Source: Molanna angustata (taxonomy: Eukaryota; Arthropoda; Insecta; Trichoptera; Molannidae). From it: DNA of 64,000 nucleotides. The notes beneath the pieces are model-generated. The model was not told where the DNA came from and did not search any database. It worked only from the letters and a program-made list of their open reading frames with translations. Shown piece after piece: positions 58,660 through 64,000 of the stretch (the first letter of the stretch is position 1; the number at the start of each line of letters is the position of its first letter). The stretch spans positions 21,819,169 to 21,883,168 of the forward strand of contig OY754975.1 in the NCBI GenBank assembly GCA_963576475.1. The letters are read 5' to 3'. A program made the position numbers and the translations under genes.

Positions 58660-59694
58660 CTGATTGTAGGAAGCCTTTCACTCGACCATTAGAAGGTGAC
58701 TGACGCATTTAATGTTTTATTGTAAATTCTTTAATTGCTTGTACATATGCTTCCCTTTTGCAATCATTTAATGTAAACCCCTATTTCTCTGAGATCTAAT
58801 GGAATTCTGTTTTTACTCTTCTTTTATGATCTAAATTGTACAGCACAAATCCGCCTCTATTGGTGGCTGTGCCTTATTAAAAAAAAAAAAAAAAGTATTG
58901 TTTCTAGTCTTTTTCGCCAGGTGGCGTACTAATCGCCGCACGCTTTAATGTTTTATTTCATTTTATACTACAAATAACTATGCATAATAATTATAATCAT
59001 GATTTATTTTTGTTGTTAAAATAAAATACTTTATATAGAAGTGGTTCATGTATTTAATGTTTTCTTTTTTACATAATTATAATGTATTGCCTGACAACAA
59101 ACGAAATAAACTGTCAGCCATAATGAAACGTCAGGCACGCAACTTTATTTTTGCGATGTTTTTTCATCCCACTTTTTAAATTGATCCATCCTGTTTCTAT
59201 AATTATAATGTGTATTCTTTAATTTTCTACATAAGACACTATTTTACCATTATCACTTAAGTCCATATCCATCTGTGAAATGTACATACATTTTGCATTG
59301 AAGTACTACAACTACGTACGTACGTAGTACATATTCAATGACCTTTTTTTCACTACAGCATTGTTTGATTTTAATTAAAAAAAACATCGATCGGTATAAA
59401 AAATTGAAAAAGTAACATGCTGTGTAATGAAACAAATAAAATAATGTGTTGTTATAGTAATAATATAACATTTAGTCACAGCTTCGCGTCACGTATCATT
59501 TAAGGTTATTACAATTTTGACAGATGCGTTATAGACAATAACCATAGAAAAACGTAAAATATATCTATAGTTGAAGATTACGTAACTGACGTTTCATTTT
59601 GCACTGAAATACGCGAATGAAATTTAATCTTCCCTAAACTTTTAACTTGGATTACCAAATCCAACGATTTAAGGGCCAACTGATATCTCGGGCC

Positions 59695-59959
59695 TATATC
59701 CGTTATTTTCTTTAGTGTTTTGTTCTTATGTCTTCCACTTTGCTATATTTTCATTATTATCGTTATCTAATGTTATAAACAAAAAAATTGTTTATATTTT
59801 GATAGGCATACCCACAGACAGGCTTTGACTTTTGGGATTTTTGTATGCACTGTTTCTTTGCTTTGATATTATGTAAATGTGTATTGTATAGTAACTAATT
59901 ACCGTGTACCAAATCTTAAATAGATAAACAAAATATATATATTAAAATAATACACAACA
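59695..59959. other. AT-rich intergenic sequence
   Basis: Nothing recognised. Confidence 0.4.
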
Positions 59960-60110
59960 TCATACCCAATTTTAGGTTGCGAGAGAGAATCGAACGCCAC
60001 ACTATTCTATATTGATACACATTTTTTATGTTTCATTCACATACATGCATTTCGTACCTCCTCATCTTACAAAATTCCATTTACACGATTGTGCCAACTT
60101 TTTCTCGGCC
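59960..60110 (-). mobile_element. RTE-like 3' end (copy H, decayed)
   Basis: On the plus strand GAGAGAATCGAACGCCACAC, TCTATATTGATACACAT, CACATACATGCAT and TTTACACGATTGTGCCAACT follow the order of the reverse-complemented family (compare 11100-11260). Frame is lost. Confidence 0.55.
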
Positions 60111-60954
60111 GATCATTTCTGATTTATTTAAGGGAAAGTATGACGATGTGTATGTAATTTTCACAATGACATATTACATTAAAAAAATAAACAGCTCGAG
60201 ATCTCAAAGGGACGATGCTCAGCTATGTTGCGTTAGGACAAGCACCCAGCGGCCGATTTCCAGCATGGTCCCAAATTCTCATTTATTTGTTTTGTTAAAA
60301 TGAATAATTAAAAATATTAGTAATGATCATTAGTGTGTATGTGTTAAAATACTTTGAATAGACCTGTAACCGTTGAAATAATTTGTTCTATTCAAATGAG
60401 GGCGATCACAGTTGCGTGACGGCGCCTGGTCACGGCCCATTATTCTCTCTTTACCACGTGCCTATAAGAACCGACAACACATGGAACTATGTTATCGCTG
60501 TTTACACAAATATTATTATGTACTAACCGCACTACAATGACAGATGATGCAAATATATGTACCTACATTCAATATTACAAAACAATTAAAAAAAATTGTT
60601 AAGCAGTTTTATGGTAAATATGTTAGTTTGCGTACGTGTCCGTCTGGTTTAATGGCGACTACCGTCGTCCTGTCATTCGCCACAATTAGGTCCTCAAGGG
60701 TGCATACTAATCCCATCAGTGGGTATATCAGAAAGTGACTCTCATCGTCGCGCCGTAGTCAAAAAGGATGTCATCTTCAGATAGGTACCCCCATTTTACG
60801 AGGTACACTCTATATCGTATCATGTGACACCAACCTTTAATCTGTTGAGGGTGGTCCATATATGGTAAATATACCTACAAGGAAGAAACATGAACCTATC
60901 TTGCTAGGAGATGAAAAAAACAGTGAATTATATTTAATTTCAACTGCTTAACAC
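60111..60954. other. Intergenic sequence
   Basis: No gene recognised. Confidence 0.4.
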
Positions 60955-61010
60955 TGCCGAAATGAAAATGCTTAGATGGGGTGGTGGTATTACAAGAGTT
61001 GGTAAGAACA
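60955..61010 (+). mobile_element. Short RTE-like piece
   Basis: AAATGAAAATGCTTAGATGG encodes MKMLRWGGGITRVGKN, close to the MRMLRWxxGVTRxDKxRN motif of RTE-like polyproteins. Very short. Confidence 0.35.
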
Positions 61011-61489
61011 CAGCTTAATTTTCATCCGCTCCCAGAAGGTCACTATCTCCTATGTGGCTTTTTCTATGTGATTTCGTTCCTCGAACGTCTCCCTAATCCG
61101 CTTATATTTCTTTTTCTTGCAGTAGATCAGCGATCAGTGGTACAGGAGTTTGTCTTAGTTCTGGGATGAGAACGTCAAACTCTCCCTACATTTGTTTAGT
61201 TGTATTCCAGGTGGTCGCTGTCACCGCTGACTCCCTGCAATTGCAATTTTGGGAAGTCTTTCTTGATCCATCTTCCCTTTAATTGTTTGCTCCTATAGTC
61301 CATTTCCCAGGAGTCATTGGTAATGCTAAAAGGTGTATGTTATTAATGCCTGCACTTGTCCATAGTCGCTCGTAGCTTCTTCAGGTATTCCCCATCTCTA
61401 GATGTTCTTTCTTGCTAGACCAACCCCGAAATAAAATAATTTACGTACCTAATTGTGAAGAAACTCTATAAAGAAAAAAACTCTCTGAA
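61011..61489. other. Less AT-rich sequence of unknown origin
   Basis: Frames on either strand are broken. It may be another transposon relic, but no motif is convincing. Confidence 0.35.
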
Positions 61490-61700
61490 CGTAATATAAC
61501 TAAGCAGGCTGAGATGGGTCGAGCACTTTCAGACATTGCCTTCATTACGTGTGCCAAAAAGAGTATTAGAGGGGGAGTATGTGAACGAAAAGTCGGGAGA
61601 CCGAGGTTGCGATGAGAGGACGATATTTTAGGAGAGGTAGGAGGAAGAACTTGCTGGAGGCTTGATATGATATGGGCCGTAGAGCCATCGAAGAAGAAGT
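61490..61700 (+). mobile_element. Non-LTR 3' end with GAAGAAG tail (copy 3, decayed)
   Basis: GCTGAGATGGGTCGAGCACT, ERKVGRPRLR in frame, then GGGCCGTAGAGCCATCGAAG and GAAGAAG match copies 38231-38440 and 47161-47476. The sequence is interrupted by stops. Confidence 0.6.
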
Positions 61701-62614
61701 ATTTGTGTCAATAGAGAATAGTAAACCTATAGATTTAGTTTGTCCAGCCAAAATAGAAAAAAAAGCGTGATGGTATGTATGTTTTATATAGTAAATGTGT
61801 TTGTTTATATGCTGTCTTAAAATTTACGCTCATTATAACGAACGCCTTTTTATATCTCAGCTTATCGACTTCCGTTAATTTTCACGTTGTTATCGTGGTC
61901 CGTTTTTCATCACGACTTAATTTATGCTCATCTTATAAACAAAAAAAAGAAGCATTTTATAGTATCCAGATTAACACTGAATTATAAATCAACTTGGATC
62001 GAGTGTATGACGTTATTTAAAACTACAAGTGAAGAGAGAATATCAAGGATGGCGCAAGCCATAAAATTATTATTAGCAAAACTCCTATTTTTAATTCTAC
62101 ACAAACTCCAGATACAAAATGTTTATTTTGTTTCAGGGGAGCTCAATTACAGTTTAAACAGTTTAATAAAATAATTTGTTAGCTATAACAATTAGATATA
62201 AAAAAAAAATTAACATGTCTTAAACTTTTGTCGGAAAAAAATATATGTGGTATTTATGAAATAATCATTTATTTTTATCAGATTAAATACAATCATATTT
62301 CTGTGTTTAATGAGTGCCTCGTTTGATTTAATTTCTAATATTGACTTTAAAACACACGTAGGTAGGTACTGTGTTTTTGAGAATCTATTTTTTTTCTTAT
62401 TTAACTCTGCGTTAGTGAATGAATAGGTATTAAGAAAAATAAAGCAGTTCAAGAACTTTGGTTCAAATATAATGCATTTTTTATTGGGAATTTTGTAGCG
62501 AATTTCGAATGCAAAGTACCAAGATCATCAAAAAATTCATTATTATGGTTATGATGTGCACATAAAAAATAAATTATAACAATGTAGGTATTTGTATGTA
62601 TTTTTGACAAATAA
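61701..62614. other. AT-rich intergenic sequence
   Basis: Nothing recognised. Confidence 0.4.
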
Positions 62615-62745
62615 TATTTCTCGACCAAGAGGACGTCCACCAAAAAGATGGCGAGATAGTTGGCAGTCCACGTTACAGGAGGCTGAAAATGCAGCATAAA
62701 ACAGGCCTCGGGCCTAATGATAGAACAAGAAAAAGAAGAATTTTT
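62615..62745 (+). mobile_element. Non-LTR 3' end (RGRPPKRW type)
   Basis: Encodes RGRPPKRWRDSWQSTLQEAE and then stops, followed by AATGATAGAACAAGAAAAAG as a likely 3' tail. Another family from those above. Confidence 0.6.
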
Positions 62746-63744
62746 CTGTTAGATAGTCTTCTAAAAAATGTTCTACATTCTATTAAAAACAAGTACGTAA
62801 AAACAAATAATACAGTATTTACCATTGCAAAAATATTAAAAGTAAAAACGTTGATGAAGCTAATAAATAAAAGTTCATCCCTGTTTCTATCAGATTGGTA
62901 TTAAAGTATGTGTGCAGTGGCTTAATATGTTTATACGATAATGTAAGTTATAGACAGAATAATATAACAAACCGAGTATAGAACAGAATAACATCTAGTT
63001 GTAGATGTAGAACCCGGGCGAGTTTAACAATAAACAGACAAAAACATTAGGATAGGATAGGCAATACGCGATAGATGCCTGCTAAAGAGATCAAAAACCA
63101 ATGGTTAAGATTTAAGGTCGTATCAATCAAATCTACTTAGAATTTTATCGATGTACAGCAAATTCATTCGAAAAATATTGAATGCTCGATTTGAAAAGAC
63201 ATGTATAACATCAATGCTCAATAATACCTGTGGGAATAAAGATCGGTACCTATAGTGGGACGTTATGATGTTTGTAAATGAGACTGGCCCGAGAGAACGA
63301 TTAATGAGAACTACCTTAGGTGCCTCGTAATACTTTCTATGCCACGAAGTCTCGATGTCGAGAAATGAAGACTAAATGGTGAAAGATAGAGTAGAGAAAA
63401 TATGACCTAAGCGAACCTTCAGCATTTCTAATTTTGTCATACCCAATGAACTAAAATTTGCAACATTTTTAGAATTAGGTACTAGTTCTTCCTCGTGATC
63501 AATGAGATCTGTTCTTCAGAGAGTTGCTTCTCCTGTTAGTTTCAGTGGGTAAATATCGATTGCCTATCTCTCTTAATCTGGTGTTCGTATTCTGTTTTAA
63601 TTTTTATAATTATGTATTTTACCAATGCTTGTATGCTTGCATTTTTTCCAATTCTGTTTGAGTTTCATGACTGAGCTTTATGCTTGGTACAAATCATCCA
63701 ATAGGATGCAATGCCTTGAAAAAAAAATACGAATTTTTAAATAT
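62746..63744. other. Intergenic sequence
   Basis: No gene recognised. Confidence 0.4.
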
Positions 63745-63855
63745 AGTTTATTGGTACATAAAATATGATTGGTCCGATTACCGATCCCTGTGGTACTCCG
63801 CTGTTGGAGGGCTATATCCACAAGTGTTGTGCAAGTGGAATGGAGCAGTATGTTG
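63745..63855 (-). pseudogene. Reverse transcriptase fragment (GVPQGS motif)
   Basis: On the minus strand one frame reads SNSGVPQGSVIGPIIF, the RT motif just before the catalytic YxDD region, then YVPINYI and a stop. Upstream there is an in-frame stop. A jockey/CR1-type relic. Confidence 0.55.
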
Positions 63856-64000
63856 CTACAGATGGCGCTATCTAGTGTTCATTTATAGGTTCCTGTTTTA
63901 TACTTTAATAGTACATATATAACGTACTTTAATACTTATACTGTACCAACTACATACATGCTCACAACATCATGTCTGATTTCCAGATCACAGCTACACT

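Larger units (their letters stand above)
53307..58894 (+). mobile_element. Near full-length non-LTR retrotransposon (I/jockey group), 5.6 kb
   Basis: Organisation: 343-bp 5' UTR, ORF1, ORF2 (endonuclease, RT, RNase H, zinc knuckle), ~220-bp 3' UTR, poly(A) 58879-58894. An 11-bp duplication, GTATTGTTTCT, lies at 53296-53306 and 58895-58905. RNase H after RT and three knuckles in ORF1 suggest the I-like side of the I/jockey assemblage, but the clade is not certain. ORF2 has one frameshift; otherwise it looks recent. Confidence 0.93.
53143..59694. mobile_element. TIR DNA element, family T, copy split by a retrotransposon
   Basis: Left part 53143-53306 begins GGCCCAGTATTTCAGTCGGC. Right part 58895-59694 ends with the reverse complement of GGCCCGAGATATCAGTTGGC. 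TAT flanks both (53140-53142, 59695-59697). Without the insert it is about 953 bp and nearly identical to 41346-42292 in opposite orientation. Confidence 0.88.

Overview
The window looks like gene-poor, AT-rich DNA from an insect, most probably a moth or butterfly (Lepidoptera). That inference rests on the repeat types: many 3' ends of endonuclease/reverse-transcriptase non-LTR elements with ATGTA- or GAAGAAG-type tails, tRNA-derived SINE heads, and a degraded repeat tail of a type common in Lepidoptera. There is no operon structure, no rRNA, no convincing functional tRNA and no CRISPR array. No complete host gene is visible. The only host-gene candidate is a possible 3'-terminal exon near 4.7-4.9 kb (minus strand).

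Layout. 0-24 kb: a patchwork of short 5'-truncated retrotransposon ends, SINE remnants, foldback elements and tandem repeats, including a 255-bp (AT)n tract at 18.7 kb beside a long inverted repeat. 24.3-34.4 kb: a Ty3/Gypsy LTR retrotransposon on the minus strand. It has 4-bp ACGT target duplications, near-identical LTRs, an open gag and an open pol overlapping at ATGA, and an A_AAA_AAC heptamer suited to -1 frameshifting. Each LTR carries a decayed piece of a protein kinase gene in the same sense as the element. The element sits inside an older non-LTR fragment, whose two halves lie at 24.1-24.3 and 34.4-34.5 kb.

34.5-53 kb: a THAP-like zinc finger remnant, two copies of a terminal-inverted-repeat (TIR) DNA element (35.7 and 41.3 kb), two related elements with TTA target duplications (45.5 and 49.5 kb), a CR1-like 3' end, further RTE-like ends and a ~40-bp minisatellite. 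53.1-59.7 kb: a third TIR copy, split by an almost full-length 5.6-kb non-LTR retrotransposon (53307-58894) with ORF1, a frameshifted ORF2, a poly(A) tail and an 11-bp target duplication. The uninterrupted copy at 41.3 kb serves as an empty-site control. 59.7-64 kb: more decayed non-LTR pieces.

The genes do not form a pathway. Gag and Pol would serve the LTR element's own particle formation, reverse transcription and integration; ORF1 and ORF2 would serve target-primed reverse transcription of the non-LTR element. The most unusual item is the kinase-gene fragment held inside the LTRs.
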